Assembly: GCA_031987605.1 (NCBI GenBank)
Contig: DALZZF010000011.1
Location: 24,845 to 88,844, forward strand
Origin: JAFAGO01 sp031987605
GTDB lineage: Bacteria; Bacteroidota; Bacteroidia; Flavobacteriales; Weeksellaceae
Reading direction: 5' to 3'
Length of the DNA stretch: 64,000 nt
Under the pieces are notes generated by a model. It was not told the DNA's origin. It did no database searches and saw only the letters and a program-made list of their open reading frames with translations. Position 1 is the first letter of the stretch, and every line of letters begins with the position of its first letter. The position numbers and the translations under genes were made by a program. This document shows positions 35,763 to 46,795 of this stretch, in pieces.

Positions 35763-38700
35763 ATGAACGTTAATGATGATATTTCCGTACTTAAAGGAAG
35801 CAAAAATGAACTAATTGTATTTGAAAATGAATTGGATACCCTTTCATTTCTACAACTTTTGAAATTAAATAGCCAGGAAAATAACAGAACTCTTATAACC
35901 TTGAATTCTACCATCAACACAAAGAAATTTCTTAACAGGTATCAGAATTTTGATGGTAAAATATTCCTATGCCTAAGCGGAAACAAAACAGGAGATACAG
36001 CAACCGGAAAAATTCTTGGTGAACTTCAAAACAAAAATAGTAAAGACATCCGTTTGTTGTACGGAATTTCTGAAAACGGCCATCAAAACCTTAGCGAATA
36101 TTTACAAAACAAACTCCAACTTCAAAAGAAAAATACTACTTTAGTTGAACCAAAAATTTCAAAACATGCAAATGATAGAACTCAATCCAACCGAATTTCC
36201 GACACTCAGCACTTGGGATCCGAATTTTCTGAACGAAATTCTGGAAAACCTCTCCCAAACAGCCAATCCGAGCAAAACAGAAATAACACAAGCGGACAAA
36301 ATGTGGACAGCAACAATGCTGGAAATGGACTTAAAGACACAATCTGGAAGCATTTGGTCGGAGACAGAAATGGAAGATCCAATGACGGAGCACAACCGCA
36401 AAATGCTGAAGAAAATGAAGGAAAAGAACATTCCTTGGACAGAATCATATCCGGGAGAATTATATCCGATAGCAAAGAACTAAAGTTAGATTCTTCAGAA
36501 AAAAACAATGAGGAATTAGAGGGTCTCATTTCAAAATACAAAGGTCAAAAACTGACCAACGAGCAAGTTGCAGAAGTCGTTTCCGCAGCTTGTTTTGTTT
36601 CCCGCGACAACAAAATTGTTCTCAAAGAAAATTCCAACATCACCGATGATTTAAAAGACATTTGTAATCAGTACAAATCCGGTGGAACAGCAAAAGAAGG
36701 AAGAGGAATCTTAGATGAATACTACACCGATTCCAAAATTGTAGATGCCGTTCGTAATTTAATCAAAGACCAATTTAAAAACGGACAAGAAGTTTCAGTT
36801 TTAGAACCGAGTGTTGGAACCGGAAATTTTCTTTATGCTGCGAAAGATTTGGGAATAAAAGCAAGCATTACCGCTTTTGAAATCAACGAAACGACAGCAA
36901 AAATCGCCAAAATTCTTCATCCTGAAGCCAATATCAATATCCGTTCTTTTGAAACCGAATTTATTGATGAAAAAGGTAGTAAAAAAGAAGTTTTGGAAAA
37001 ATACGATCTGATCATCGGAAATCCACCTTATGGCGAACATCGAGGATATTACAAAGGTTTAGGAGAAGAACCTAAAATTTCAAAATATGAAGATTATTTT
37101 GTAAAACGAAGTTTGGACGTTCTCAAAGATGGTGGAACTTTGGCGATGGTGCTTCCTTCAGGTTGGTTGAACCGACAAAACAATTTGAAAAAGGCAGAAA
37201 TCGTAGAAGGATTCCGTTTGCCGGTAGGAGCTTTTGCCGGAACACAAATCGGTACGGATATTATCATTTTAAATAAAAACAGCCTACTACAAACTCAAAA
37301 TATTTCTGATTATTTTGAGCAAAATCCCGAAAAAATTCTTGGAGAAACGCGTGAAAAAACCAATCGTTTCGGGCGTTTGGAAAACTATGTTCATGGGAAT
37401 TTAGAAGATGCTTTATCGAGAATAGAGCAACTCAAAAATACACAACAAGCCGAAAGAATCGGAAATCTTTTTGAAGATTTGTTTTTAGAAATTGAAGAAC
37501 CTAAAACTGAAAATAAAGTTTCTGATAAAGCAAAGCCCCTTTTGGAAACCGAAGATTCTACGAAGACTTCGAGTCAAAAGAACATTCCAGAGACATCCGA
37601 AACTCTTGAAAAAATCGAGCAGGTTATTTCAACACTCAATGCTGTAAAATTCAAATCTCCGGCAATTCTAAAAGAGATTGAGAAATACTCCAAACTACAA
37701 TCCCAAATTACTAGCGAACCCAATAAATTTGACCAAACACAAATTGATGACATTCATCAAAAAGCAGATAAAGTCATCCAATCCCAAAATGAAAAGAACA
37801 GGGAGTATAGAATCCAGACGAAACCCGAAATTAAAAAAGGAATTCTAAAATATCAATTTTCGAAAGCAGATGAAATTGTCGATACTTCGCTACAAAACAG
37901 CTCCGACATTACCAAAGAACAGATTGAAGCCTTCAGAGATACTGAATATGACGGAACACTGAATAATCATGGAGAGCACTACCAATTTGCCAATTATATT
38001 GATGGAAAATGGGTACACGATTTTTATTATGCTGAAGGAAATATTTATGCAAAATTAGAACAGCTTGAAAAAGATTTCAAAGATAAATATTCGGTTGGAG
38101 GAACAGAGAACCAATATGAAAAACAAAAGAAATTGCTTCTTAGTGTTCTTCCAAAATCAAAAGCTTTAGATGAAATTTTCATCAGCCCAAACCACGAATT
38201 TATACATCAGTTCGGATTAGGACAAATAGAAAAAGAATACTATAATTATACTACAAAGCGTCCTGAAACAGCAGTTGTAGATTATAATCTTGCTGAAAAA
38301 TTCAAAGATTTTGTCGGCACTTTATCTAGTGATGCTTTTGCTGGATCCTCATCTTGGGAAGTTAAAGGTTTTGTTGATAATGAAACCGTTACAGGAAGCG
38401 ACAAAGAACGAAATGCTTTAATCCGGGAAAGAAGAAAATCCGCCGCCAACGATTTGTTTTACAAATTTATTCGGGAAGAATTATCCGATGATTTGAGAGA
38501 ACGATTCGTAAAGGATTTCAACAGAAATTACAACAATATTCATGTTCCGGACTATTCCAAATTTCCTTTGTTTTCAAAAATTCATTTGAATTTTAAAGGT
38601 CGAGAATTGCGGTTAACAGAAGTTCAGAAAGCAGGAATTGGTAGACAAACCACCAAAGGAGTTGGACTTTTGGCTCATGAAGTGGGATTCGGGAAAACTT

Positions 38701-40916
38701 TATCGGGAATCCTTTCAATGCATGAAGCAATGGAACGTGGAAATGCTAAAAAACCGATTATTGTCGTTCCGAATGATAGTATTTTAAAGCAATGGGTAGA
38801 AACCATTTTTGAAACGATTCCCAATGCAAAAGTCAATGTTTTAGGAAATCTCGGAAAAGATTATGATTTATCTAAATTCGATAATAAAGACGGAGAAATT
38901 ACCATCGTTACCTACGAAGGTTTTAATAACATTGGCTTTTCGGAAAATGTCACTGAAAATTTGGCTTCCAAATTTTCATACATCTCAGAGAATGAATTAA
39001 AAAGTGTCAATTCAATCAGCGAAAGAGATTTCCAGAAAGAATTGGAAAAGGAAAAGGAAATCCAAGGAAAAATGAAGCGTGGGAAAATCTACGATTGGGA
39101 AGATTTTGGATTTGACCATCTCACTTTTGATGAAGTTCACAACGCCAATCACATCGTAGGAAAAGTAAGAATTGAAGACCGCAGGTTTGCTTCAGATTTT
39201 AGAAGTCAAAACCAACAAACTTCAAAACTCGGAATCAATACATGGATGGCAGCACAATACATTCAGGATAAATATGATGGCAGAAATGTTACTCTTCTTT
39301 CTGCAACGCCTTTTACCAACAAACCTTTGGAGTATTATTCTATCCTATCGCTTATTGCCAACAAACGTTTGGAAGAATCGGGATATTTTAATGTCAATAC
39401 ATTCTTTGAAACTTTTATGGAAGCGGATAATGATATGGAGATTGATGCAAAAGGTGATGTGAAGTTTAAAGCCAATGTCCGAAGATTCAAGAATAATTCT
39501 CTTTTTCAGCAGCTGCTCTCGGAATTTATTGACATTAAGGGCGAAGAAGACAATCCTGAACTGATTCGTCCTACTAAAATCAATAAAGAGTATAAAATTG
39601 AGCAAAATGATTTGACAAAAGAGCAATACGATTTATTGAATGAAAACTTTTCCGAAAGTGAAAAAGGAGCGATTCTCACACACATTCTTAATGCACGTTT
39701 GATTGCTATTTCACCCTATCTGTCCCCCTATTATGATGGAGAAGAACCTTCTTTAAAAGAATTCATTGAGAATTCAGCTAAACTGAATCAGGCAATGGGT
39801 TTAATCCGGCAAAATAAAATGGATATTCCCGATTCCGGACAGATTATTTATTCTGAATTAGCCGTTGCAGAATTTCCAAAACTGAAAGAATATCTTGTAC
39901 AGGAAGTCGGCTACAAACCCACAGAAATTGGTGTAATTACAGGAGCAACAAGCAAACCTAACCGATTAAAAATTCAGGATGAATTCAATTCCGGAAAAAT
40001 AAAAGTTGTTATTGGAAGTGAAGCGATTCAGGAAGGAATGAATTTGCAAGAGAATACAACGGATGTGTACTTGCTTTCGTTGCCTTATAATTTTACATCA
40101 CTTCGACAAGTGGAAGGACGAGCGTGGAGACAAGGAAATAAAAATGAAAACGTGCGGATCAATTTCATGCTGACCAATGACAGTATTGATGTTTTTATGC
40201 TTCAAAAACTACAATCCAAACAAGCAAGATATTTGGAAGCCATGAAAAAAGGAGCTGACGTTTTGGATATTTCCGACATCAGTACTCAGGAACTGAAAAC
40301 CGCCATTATCACCAATCCGGAAACCAGAGCCAATATCGAAATCGAACTGATAAAAAAACGGATTGAAAACGAGAAAAATAAATTCTTTGCCGACAATGCT
40401 TTTGTCTTGAGAAAGTATAAGGATTTTATCAAAGTTCAGGAAGATGTGATCAAAGCTCAGCACAATTACAACAGAATTTTAGGATACTCTAAAGAGGAAA
40501 ATGAAAATGGAGAGTATTGGAAGAACCAACTCCCCTTTTATCAAAAATCAATTGATTCTGCGAAAATATTAGTTTCTGAAGCCATTGAAAATTTATCTCA
40601 AAAAGGAGTAAATGTAACCGAGATCGAAAACCAGACTAAAACAACTGAGGATAAAATTGCTGAACTTGACAAAAAATTGGAAGAGCTTCCTGAAAGGAAA
40701 ATTGAATTAATTTCACGATATAGATTAGAAAAACAGGAACAGCTAAAAACCAATGCTAATAAGGATTATGTGAAAGAAAGGGAAACGGAAAATAGTGTTC
40801 TCTTCAAAAAAACCAATTATAATTATGATGTGAAAAACATTAACTTTATATCCCTGAAGGAAAAACTACCAGTAATAATACCAGAACAGACGGCTTCTTT
40901 TAAGAGGAGAAGGTGA
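35763..40916 (+). CDS. Toprim-like / N6-adenine methyltransferase / SNF2-type helicase giant protein
   Basis: The protein has 1717 aa. Residues about 1-115 look like a degenerate Toprim-type domain (LIVFENELDTLSFL, FLCLSGNKTGDTA, in which Asn replaces the usual Asp). A variable linker (about 120-240) follows. Next is an adenine methyltransferase (motif I LEPSVGTGNF at 347, motif IV NPPYGE at 420). After a coil comes an SF2 helicase: EVGFGKT near 974-980, FDEVHN about 1122, SATPFTN about 1180 and QVEGRAWRQGN about 1450. This methylase-helicase layout recalls phage P1 DarB and similar Bacteroidetes element proteins that protect incoming DNA. The ORF has no frameshift. Confidence 0.88.
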   Translation: MNVNDDISVLKGSKNELIVFENELDTLSFLQLLKLNSQENNRTLITLNSTINTKKFLNRYQNFDGKIFLCLSGNKTGDTATGKILGELQNKNSKDIRLLYGISENGHQNLSEYLQNKLQLQKKNTTLVEPKISKHANDRTQSNRISDTQHLGSEFSERNSGKPLPNSQSEQNRNNTSGQNVDSNNAGNGLKDTIWKHLVGDRNGRSNDGAQPQNAEENEGKEHSLDRIISGRIISDSKELKLDSSEKNNEELEGLISKYKGQKLTNEQVAEVVSAACFVSRDNKIVLKENSNITDDLKDICNQYKSGGTAKEGRGILDEYYTDSKIVDAVRNLIKDQFKNGQEVSVLEPSVGTGNFLYAAKDLGIKASITAFEINETTAKIAKILHPEANINIRSFETEFIDEKGSKKEVLEKYDLIIGNPPYGEHRGYYKGLGEEPKISKYEDYFVKRSLDVLKDGGTLAMVLPSGWLNRQNNLKKAEIVEGFRLPVGAFAGTQIGTDIIILNKNSLLQTQNISDYFEQNPEKILGETREKTNRFGRLENYVHGNLEDALSRIEQLKNTQQAERIGNLFEDLFLEIEEPKTENKVSDKAKPLLETEDSTKTSSQKNIPETSETLEKIEQVISTLNAVKFKSPAILKEIEKYSKLQSQITSEPNKFDQTQIDDIHQKADKVIQSQNEKNREYRIQTKPEIKKGILKYQFSKADEIVDTSLQNSSDITKEQIEAFRDTEYDGTLNNHGEHYQFANYIDGKWVHDFYYAEGNIYAKLEQLEKDFKDKYSVGGTENQYEKQKKLLLSVLPKSKALDEIFISPNHEFIHQFGLGQIEKEYYNYTTKRPETAVVDYNLAEKFKDFVGTLSSDAFAGSSSWEVKGFVDNETVTGSDKERNALIRERRKSAANDLFYKFIREELSDDLRERFVKDFNRNYNNIHVPDYSKFPLFSKIHLNFKGRELRLTEVQKAGIGRQTTKGVGLLAHEVGFGKTLSGILSMHEAMERGNAKKPIIVVPNDSILKQWVETIFETIPNAKVNVLGNLGKDYDLSKFDNKDGEITIVTYEGFNNIGFSENVTENLASKFSYISENELKSVNSISERDFQKELEKEKEIQGKMKRGKIYDWEDFGFDHLTFDEVHNANHIVGKVRIEDRRFASDFRSQNQQTSKLGINTWMAAQYIQDKYDGRNVTLLSATPFTNKPLEYYSILSLIANKRLEESGYFNVNTFFETFMEADNDMEIDAKGDVKFKANVRRFKNNSLFQQLLSEFIDIKGEEDNPELIRPTKINKEYKIEQNDLTKEQYDLLNENFSESEKGAILTHILNARLIAISPYLSPYYDGEEPSLKEFIENSAKLNQAMGLIRQNKMDIPDSGQIIYSELAVAEFPKLKEYLVQEVGYKPTEIGVITGATSKPNRLKIQDEFNSGKIKVVIGSEAIQEGMNLQENTTDVYLLSLPYNFTSLRQVEGRAWRQGNKNENVRINFMLTNDSIDVFMLQKLQSKQARYLEAMKKGADVLDISDISTQELKTAIITNPETRANIEIELIKKRIENEKNKFFADNAFVLRKYKDFIKVQEDVIKAQHNYNRILGYSKEENENGEYWKNQLPFYQKSIDSAKILVSEAIENLSQKGVNVTEIENQTKTTEDKIAELDKKLEELPERKIELISRYRLEKQEQLKTNANKDYVKERETENSVLFKKTNYNYDVKNINFISLKEKLPVIIPEQTASFKRRR

Positions 40917-40930
40917 TTGTTGCTTTCAGA

Positions 40931-42075
40931 TTAAGTAATTACTAATTCATTTATCCAATACAATGGAATTTTCTCTTGCTCCAACCTCCAATTATTTGCT
41001 TTCAAAAGTTCATAAAGTTGTTGTTCCCCGTCTGTCAAATTGAGCTTTGTTGAAACATTTGTCGGAGTATCGCTATCATTTTCAAAGAATTTCTCAAAAG
41101 TTGTTTTATCCATCAGCATACTTTGAGTCTGCGGAAAGTAAGACCTAAATTGCGATAAAATTTCAAATCCCTGGACATCAATATCGCCCCAATAGAACAA
41201 TTCAACATTGATAAGCCATTGAGCACCTTTTAAATTATAAACACTAAATCCACTCCCAAATATTGCAATGGTCTCATCCATTTTGAGCAAAGTTAAAGTG
41301 GTATAAAGTGTGGTTTTATTTTCAACTACTAAAACCCTTTTAATTGGTAAATTCAATGTTTCAAATTCACTTACAGGAATAGCAATATCATCAATTCCTG
41401 AAAAGTATTTTTGGCTTATTTCTTTGTCTAATATTTTAAATCGGATAAGTGGTTCACTAAACTTAAGATGAAATCTTTTTTCAAATTCTTTGCTATCACT
41501 AGTGATATGTCCAGTAAGCAGAATGTCATGTAGTTCCCTAATTACACTTTTATTTCTTTCGATAAATTTTGTATGTACATTTATCGGCAATTCTCTTATA
41601 TACAAATTCGGTTTGGGATTTTGTTTGAAATATTGACATACTTTCAAAATATTATTCCATTCTGTTTGATTTGCAATTACTCGCAACGGATTTTTGATTG
41701 TCCACTCTTTTAATTCAGGAAATGCATTGATAATTTTTTCAACATCTGATTTGAATAATCTACTTCCAACTCTTTGTCCAAAAACTTCAAAAAATCTGTT
41801 TCTGTATCGAAGTAAATGGAAATAGGTAAGTTTTGTGAGGCTAAAAACTTGATCTTTACTAATTGAAATTCCAATGTGTAGCCAAAACCTTTTTTCTCTT
41901 TCGACTGACTGACGATTTGATGGATTTCTTTTTCAAATTCAGGTAATGATGATTTGGTATATGATTTATCCCCACGAATTATCAACTTTTCAAAAGATCT
42001 CTGTTCTACTAATAATTGAAGAAAAGAAATGTACTTTTTATCGGTTTTGTTTCTTATTTCCTGTGTTGTAATCAT
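40931..42075 (-). pseudogene. jetD: Frameshifted Wadjet JetD-like nuclease
   Basis: Two minus-strand frames together encode one JetD-like protein of about 380 aa. The N-terminal frame (42075 down to 41710; MITTQEIRNKTDKKY) matches the DUF3322 part. The C-terminal frame (to 40931) holds the DUF2220 Toprim-like part with VVENKTTLY and WGDIDVQGFEILSQ. Between them, translation shifts frame near 41756: after FLDKELEVD the homologous continuation FKSDVEKIINAFPELKEWTIKNPLRVIANQ is read in the other frame, consistent with loss of one base. No JetA, JetB or JetC gene is in the window, so this is probably a remnant unless it is a sequencing error. Confidence 0.82.
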
Positions 42076-42089
42076 TGGTTCATCCAACT

Positions 42090-42467
42090 ATGAAAACAAT
42101 TAATGAATTCACAAAAGATTTTAACAATTTAATAATTTTTAATAATATTTCCGACTCGCCATACTCAACTTTCTTTAATTCAATGGAGAAAAGGTTTGAA
42201 ACATTTATTGAAATAGAAAATAAAAATAAAACACTTACAATCAATAATTTATATGTGAATTACGAAAAAATTTTGGAAGTTTTGAGAAAAATATCAGATG
42301 AAAATATTCTGTTTTATCAAAGACAAGTTTCCAAATTGAAAGATTTAGAATTGATAAGTCTGGTATTTGCAGCTGAGTACATGGGCATTGATAGCGAAAA
42401 TCTTCTCTTTCGTCAAATTCCAAAATCAGTAAAATCTAACATAGAGCGAAGCGTTTACAATCGTTAA
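42090..42467 (+). CDS. Hypothetical protein divergent from jetD
   Basis: The start is set at ATG 42090 (MKTINEFTKDFN), 14 bases from the jetD start on the opposite strand; the product has 125 aa. It is acidic, helical and cytosolic with no recognised motif (ELISLVFAAEYMGIDSENLLF near the end). It could be a small regulator or a remnant of a defence cassette. Low certainty that it is functional. Confidence 0.5.
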   Translation: MKTINEFTKDFNNLIIFNNISDSPYSTFFNSMEKRFETFIEIENKNKTLTINNLYVNYEKILEVLRKISDENILFYQRQVSKLKDLELISLVFAAEYMGIDSENLLFRQIPKSVKSNIERSVYNR

Positions 42468-43237
42468 AAACATATATTAGCTAACATTATCAATGATTTA
42501 TGAATGAAAATAGCTAGAAGTTTTCATTCGTAAATTATTAACAATATGTCTATAGAGGTTTGTAACCTTTCCAGAAGTAACACTTCGAAAATCTGTAAAG
42601 ATGCCAAATATTATTATCTAAACAGGGGCTTTTGTACTTCTCAACAGATGTCTTTTTATGGATACAAACTTCATGTTGTGTGTACTGTAAGCGGCGTTTT
42701 CCAAAGTATCAATTTGAGTCCAGCTTCTATCCATGACATCCATTAATTAAATAAAGGATAGCAGAGAGCAATTGTCCAATTGTACATTGCTTGGAGACAA
42801 AAAGGCTATTGTCGTCTGAAATACAAATAGATTTGTTCAATTATGCTAACATAGAACTGGAGACTCCCAAAAGAATCAATCAAAAGGAGTATAAACCAAA
42901 GTTTTATTTGTATAAAAAGCAAAGAAAAAGGATTGAGACACTGTTTTCGCAACTGTGCTACCAATTGATGATTAGATGTAATTATGCTAAAACTTTTGCA
43001 GGACTTAAAACTAGATTATTGCTAAAGTAACGGCTTTAACTGTTGTGCAATATATAAACAAGATCTATACAACTTAAAAGTCAGCACTTTTTAAAGTATA
43101 TCAATATTTATTTGACAAACTAAATATGTAAAAATAAAAACTATTGAAATACCATATGTGTTAATCATTTGTATAATTAGAATCATTTGCATATATTAGA
43201 CTATATATGAACAATAATATTAATAAAACGGATAATA
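42468..43237. other. Gap between the hypothetical gene and ddmD-like gene
   Basis: The only content seen is the IS982 remnant (42546-43077), followed by 160 bases of very AT-rich DNA that must carry the promoter of the two-gene helicase/Argonaute-like operon. No clear promoter box could be chosen with confidence. Confidence 0.5.
42546..43077 (+). pseudogene. Degenerate IS982-family transposase
   Basis: Pieces in different frames add up to the C-terminal 170-180 residues of an IS982-type transposase: VCNLSRSNTSKICKDA, FCTSQQMSFYGYKLHVVCTVSGVFQSINLSPASIHDIH, then after in-frame stops and a shift SEIQIDLFNYANIELETP and RKRIETLFSQLCYQLMIRCNYAKTF, then another shift near 43027 to VTALTVVQYINKIY and a stop at 43075. 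The N-terminal half is missing. The copy is therefore truncated and dead. Terminal inverted repeats were not identified. Confidence 0.85.
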
Positions 43238-46200
43238 ATGATTCAATTACTGAACAATTACTGTAATAAAGAAAACGGTCTGTTATTATTCGACCCTCCA
43301 ACAGGTTCTGGCAAAACACATAATGTATTAAGCTGGATCTACATTAATTACAAAGATTATTGTAAAGAAAACAGGAAAATATTTTTTGTTACTAACCTAA
43401 AGAAAAATTTACCTGACCAAAAACTTAAAAATGATTTCTTCTTACCCAACAAAGGATTAGAAGATTTTGAAAAGTATGTTACATTCTTGGATTCCAACGC
43501 AGAATGTTTAGTAAAACGATTTGAACAAGTAGAAACTTCCATTAATGACTATTTCAAAAGCTCTAAAATATTTTATTCAATAAAAAGTAATGTTTCTGAA
43601 ATAAATAAACATCAAACTAAGTCAGAATTAAAAACTTACGTTACTAAACTAAACGAAGAACTAAGAAACGACCTTGAACCAAAATTCAGGCGATCAATAG
43701 AAAAATTTCTAAAAGAACATTATCCAAATAAACAAGAACGCATCAAAGCTATCCAAACGGATAAAAATCTAAAATGGATTGGAGAATTATATCCTGCCGT
43801 TTTTTCGTCTAAGAAAAAGATATTCTTTTTAAGCATTGATAAGTTCTATCATAAAAATAGCACGCTTGTTGAACCTTCATATTCGTTTTTAGAAAATGAC
43901 ATAACAAAAAATGCAATTATTTTTATTGACGAATTTGACGCAACAAAGGACAATATCCTAAACAATATTATTGAAAAAGGGAAAAAGCAAAGGATTGACT
44001 TCATTCATCTTTTTACTGAAATATATTGGGCTCTTTCTAAAAATGTACTTCCACAAAAGTTTATAACACATTCTGAAAGACGAGAAGAATTAATAGAGAA
44101 AAACTACGGACTTTCATTAGAGCACATTCAAAAAACTTTACTTGAAAAGGCAGAAGAAATTGTTGAAAAGTATCATTTGAATTACAGTTTCAAAACACTC
44201 AGTAATAATGAAGATAATGCTAATCAAAGAAACTTGCTTTTTCACGATTTTCAATATCACTCTGTTTACAGAAATGATAAAAAATTCATTCGTTTAAATC
44301 CTAACAAATTTGACAAAATAAATGAAATAATATTCGAGAGTGAAAGACCACAAACAGGAGAAAACATTGTATCGTTACTCAATCAAATAAAAGGGTTTAT
44401 TAATTATTTCAGTGGTGTAATAAAAAGTATAGCTGAAAACTACCAACAATTAGAAGAGCAGGAAAGAATATCCAATCCTAAAAGAACGGAATTCACGTTT
44501 GACCTTGCAATAAGTACAACAATAGAAGAATTTGGATTAGAAACTAAACACAAAAACTATCTTGTTGATAATATTTTAAGTGCAAGAGAACGACCAAGAA
44601 ACAAAAAAGATGGTACTTATGAGCTCAACTATGATTTGAGTATTTATGAAAATGGCTTTAGATATTATGATTTTGTTGATGATGATTCTCATCAGTCAAA
44701 AACCAAGGCTTTTATTTATAATTTTCAGAATACACCTGAAAAATTCATTTTGAAATTAGCAGAAAAAGCTAAGGTAATTGGCATTTCTGCGACAGCTCTA
44801 ATAGAAACCGTTACTGGAAATTATGATATAAAATATTTCAAAAGACAACTTGGCAATAAGTTTATAGAACTAAATGAAAAGGAGAAACAACAGTTAAAAG
44901 ATACTTTCAAGAAGCAAAATAAGAATTATAATAAAGTAAATATCCAAACAGAATGGATTAATTTTACGAACAGCAATGAAGCTGAAAAAATCAATATAGA
45001 ATTTGAAAAACTATTTGAAAACAAGGAGTTAGCACAAGACATCATTGGAGAACTAAAATCTATAAATCCAAATTCAACTGATTATCATTTTAACCGATAC
45101 TTAAAAATTGGTCATTGCTTCAAGCAATTTCTATTGAAAGAAGATATTAAAGGCTTTCTATGTCTATTAAACAAAGAACCTAAATGGAATGACAAAGACC
45201 TTAACTTGAAAATACTTCATAAAATATTTGAATATTTAATTGAAGATACAACAAAAACCCAAGACCATTTTCTAAATGATGAAAGTAATTTTGATGTAAA
45301 AAAATCATACACAATTATCAATAGTAATGATTTCGACAACAAAAAACAATCTTTCATTACGCAATTAGAAAACGGCAAAAAGGTTTTTATCATTTCTATG
45401 TATCAGACAATGGGTGCAGGGCAGAATTTACAATTTATTTCTCCTAATCCTGACAAACTGATAAATGTAAAAGATGAAAATTCGGAAAATTGGAATATTC
45501 AAAATGAAACAGATATAAATGCTATTTATTTAGATAAACCAACACATATCATTCAAAAAATCGATTTAAATCTAAATGAAGAAGGATTTATCAAATACTT
45601 ATTTCAATTAGAATTTCTAGCTCAAGTCGGATTGATTTCAATAAGACAGCTAAATCATCAAATTACTATTGCGTTTAAACACTTGTTGGCATCTTTCAAC
45701 ACAACTATTAAACCCGAAAGTCCAAATAATGGATTTTTGTACAAGGATTATAATATAAAACAGCATTTTGCAAAATACATCATTCAAGCTATTGGACGGA
45801 TTTGTAGAACAAACTTAAAGTCGCCGAATATTTATATTTATGCAGACAGTGAATTGGACAATCTGATTTGTGATTTTGACGTGAATCACAACCTTGTTCT
45901 AAATGAATTTAAAGCACTAGTAGAATCAAGTAGAGAGAAAATACAGCAAGAAAATAACAAGGATTCAAAACTGAAAAACATTGCTAATGCTACCAATCGA
46001 AAAGTGCATTCAAAAATTAGGAAATTCATTTCTCCTGATTGGAATTGGAAAGAAAAGCAAAAAGAAGAATGGGAAAATTTAAGAGAAATGTGTTTACGTT
46101 TTCCTACCATTTCTGAAAACGAAATTGACAAATACAATTTGAACAGAATTTTGGATTTATACATCGAATTACCAAAAGAGAATGACAAATATTATTTTTC

Positions 46201-46795
46201 TTTGAATAATGATAATGAATACAATGATTATCAAAATGTAGAAATAGATTTTGACAAAAATATCGAAAGTGAGATTTCTTCCTTATCAGCTCGTTTAAAT
46301 GAATTACTTAAAATAAGTGGAGTTGATTCATTTTTCAAATCCAAAAATTGGGCAACTGAGTTTGCGTTAAATAAATATATTCTTCCACCTGTTCTATTCA
46401 ATAATATCTACAAAGGTGCTTTGGGGGAGCAAATTGGGAAGTTTATTTTTGAAACACATTTTAAAATAGAACTTGAAGAATTGCCCTTAGAAAAGTATGA
46501 GCTTTTTGATTACAAAATCAAAAACTCTAACACATATATCGACTTTAAGCATTGGAAAGAAAATACTCAGATTAGCTTTGACGAACAAGAACGAAAAATT
46601 CGAGAAAAGTTAGAGAAAGTTAATGGAGAAAATGTTTTTATCATCAATATTCTTTCATCGGAAAGTAGAAAGCCTATCAAATCATCAGACGGGAAAATCA
46701 TTGAAATTCCTTGTCTTTGGAATACCGAAAAACAAGAGTTAAATTTCAATTTACTTGAAATATTTAAAGACAATGAAGCACTGCAAAATCAATAA
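43238..46795 (+). CDS. ddmD: DdmD-like helicase-nuclease
   Basis: The protein has 1185 aa, close to the about 1190 aa of Vibrio cholerae DdmD. It is an SF2 helicase with Walker A DPPTGSGKT (about 19-27), the DEFD box IIFIDEFD (about 228-235), motif III ISATAL, motif V ISMYQTMGAGQNLQF and motif VI QAIGRICRTN (about 850). The C-terminus has a PD-(D/E)xK-like pattern, ELFDYK and then YIDFKHWK (about 1087-1107), suggesting a nuclease. The next gene overlaps by 23 bases and has the size of DdmE. DdmDE eliminates plasmids by Argonaute-guided loading of the helicase-nuclease. The match rests on architecture, length and synteny, not on a database hit. Confidence 0.78.
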   Translation: MIQLLNNYCNKENGLLLFDPPTGSGKTHNVLSWIYINYKDYCKENRKIFFVTNLKKNLPDQKLKNDFFLPNKGLEDFEKYVTFLDSNAECLVKRFEQVETSINDYFKSSKIFYSIKSNVSEINKHQTKSELKTYVTKLNEELRNDLEPKFRRSIEKFLKEHYPNKQERIKAIQTDKNLKWIGELYPAVFSSKKKIFFLSIDKFYHKNSTLVEPSYSFLENDITKNAIIFIDEFDATKDNILNNIIEKGKKQRIDFIHLFTEIYWALSKNVLPQKFITHSERREELIEKNYGLSLEHIQKTLLEKAEEIVEKYHLNYSFKTLSNNEDNANQRNLLFHDFQYHSVYRNDKKFIRLNPNKFDKINEIIFESERPQTGENIVSLLNQIKGFINYFSGVIKSIAENYQQLEEQERISNPKRTEFTFDLAISTTIEEFGLETKHKNYLVDNILSARERPRNKKDGTYELNYDLSIYENGFRYYDFVDDDSHQSKTKAFIYNFQNTPEKFILKLAEKAKVIGISATALIETVTGNYDIKYFKRQLGNKFIELNEKEKQQLKDTFKKQNKNYNKVNIQTEWINFTNSNEAEKINIEFEKLFENKELAQDIIGELKSINPNSTDYHFNRYLKIGHCFKQFLLKEDIKGFLCLLNKEPKWNDKDLNLKILHKIFEYLIEDTTKTQDHFLNDESNFDVKKSYTIINSNDFDNKKQSFITQLENGKKVFIISMYQTMGAGQNLQFISPNPDKLINVKDENSENWNIQNETDINAIYLDKPTHIIQKIDLNLNEEGFIKYLFQLEFLAQVGLISIRQLNHQITIAFKHLLASFNTTIKPESPNNGFLYKDYNIKQHFAKYIIQAIGRICRTNLKSPNIYIYADSELDNLICDFDVNHNLVLNEFKALVESSREKIQQENNKDSKLKNIANATNRKVHSKIRKFISPDWNWKEKQKEEWENLREMCLRFPTISENEIDKYNLNRILDLYIELPKENDKYYFSLNNDNEYNDYQNVEIDFDKNIESEISSLSARLNELLKISGVDSFFKSKNWATEFALNKYILPPVLFNNIYKGALGEQIGKFIFETHFKIELEELPLEKYELFDYKIKNSNTYIDFKHWKENTQISFDEQERKIREKLEKVNGENVFIINILSSESRKPIKSSDGKIIEIPCLWNTEKQELNFNLLEIFKDNEALQNQ

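Noticed and set aside
36145..36483. 112-residue open frame inside the giant Toprim-methylase-helicase gene
   Set aside because: It lies in the low-complexity linker of a clearly coding frame, on the same strand but shifted, and has no recognisable motif. It is a frame shadow.
42546..43077. Intact IS982 element
   Set aside because: The N-terminal half is missing and internal stops and frameshifts interrupt the rest.
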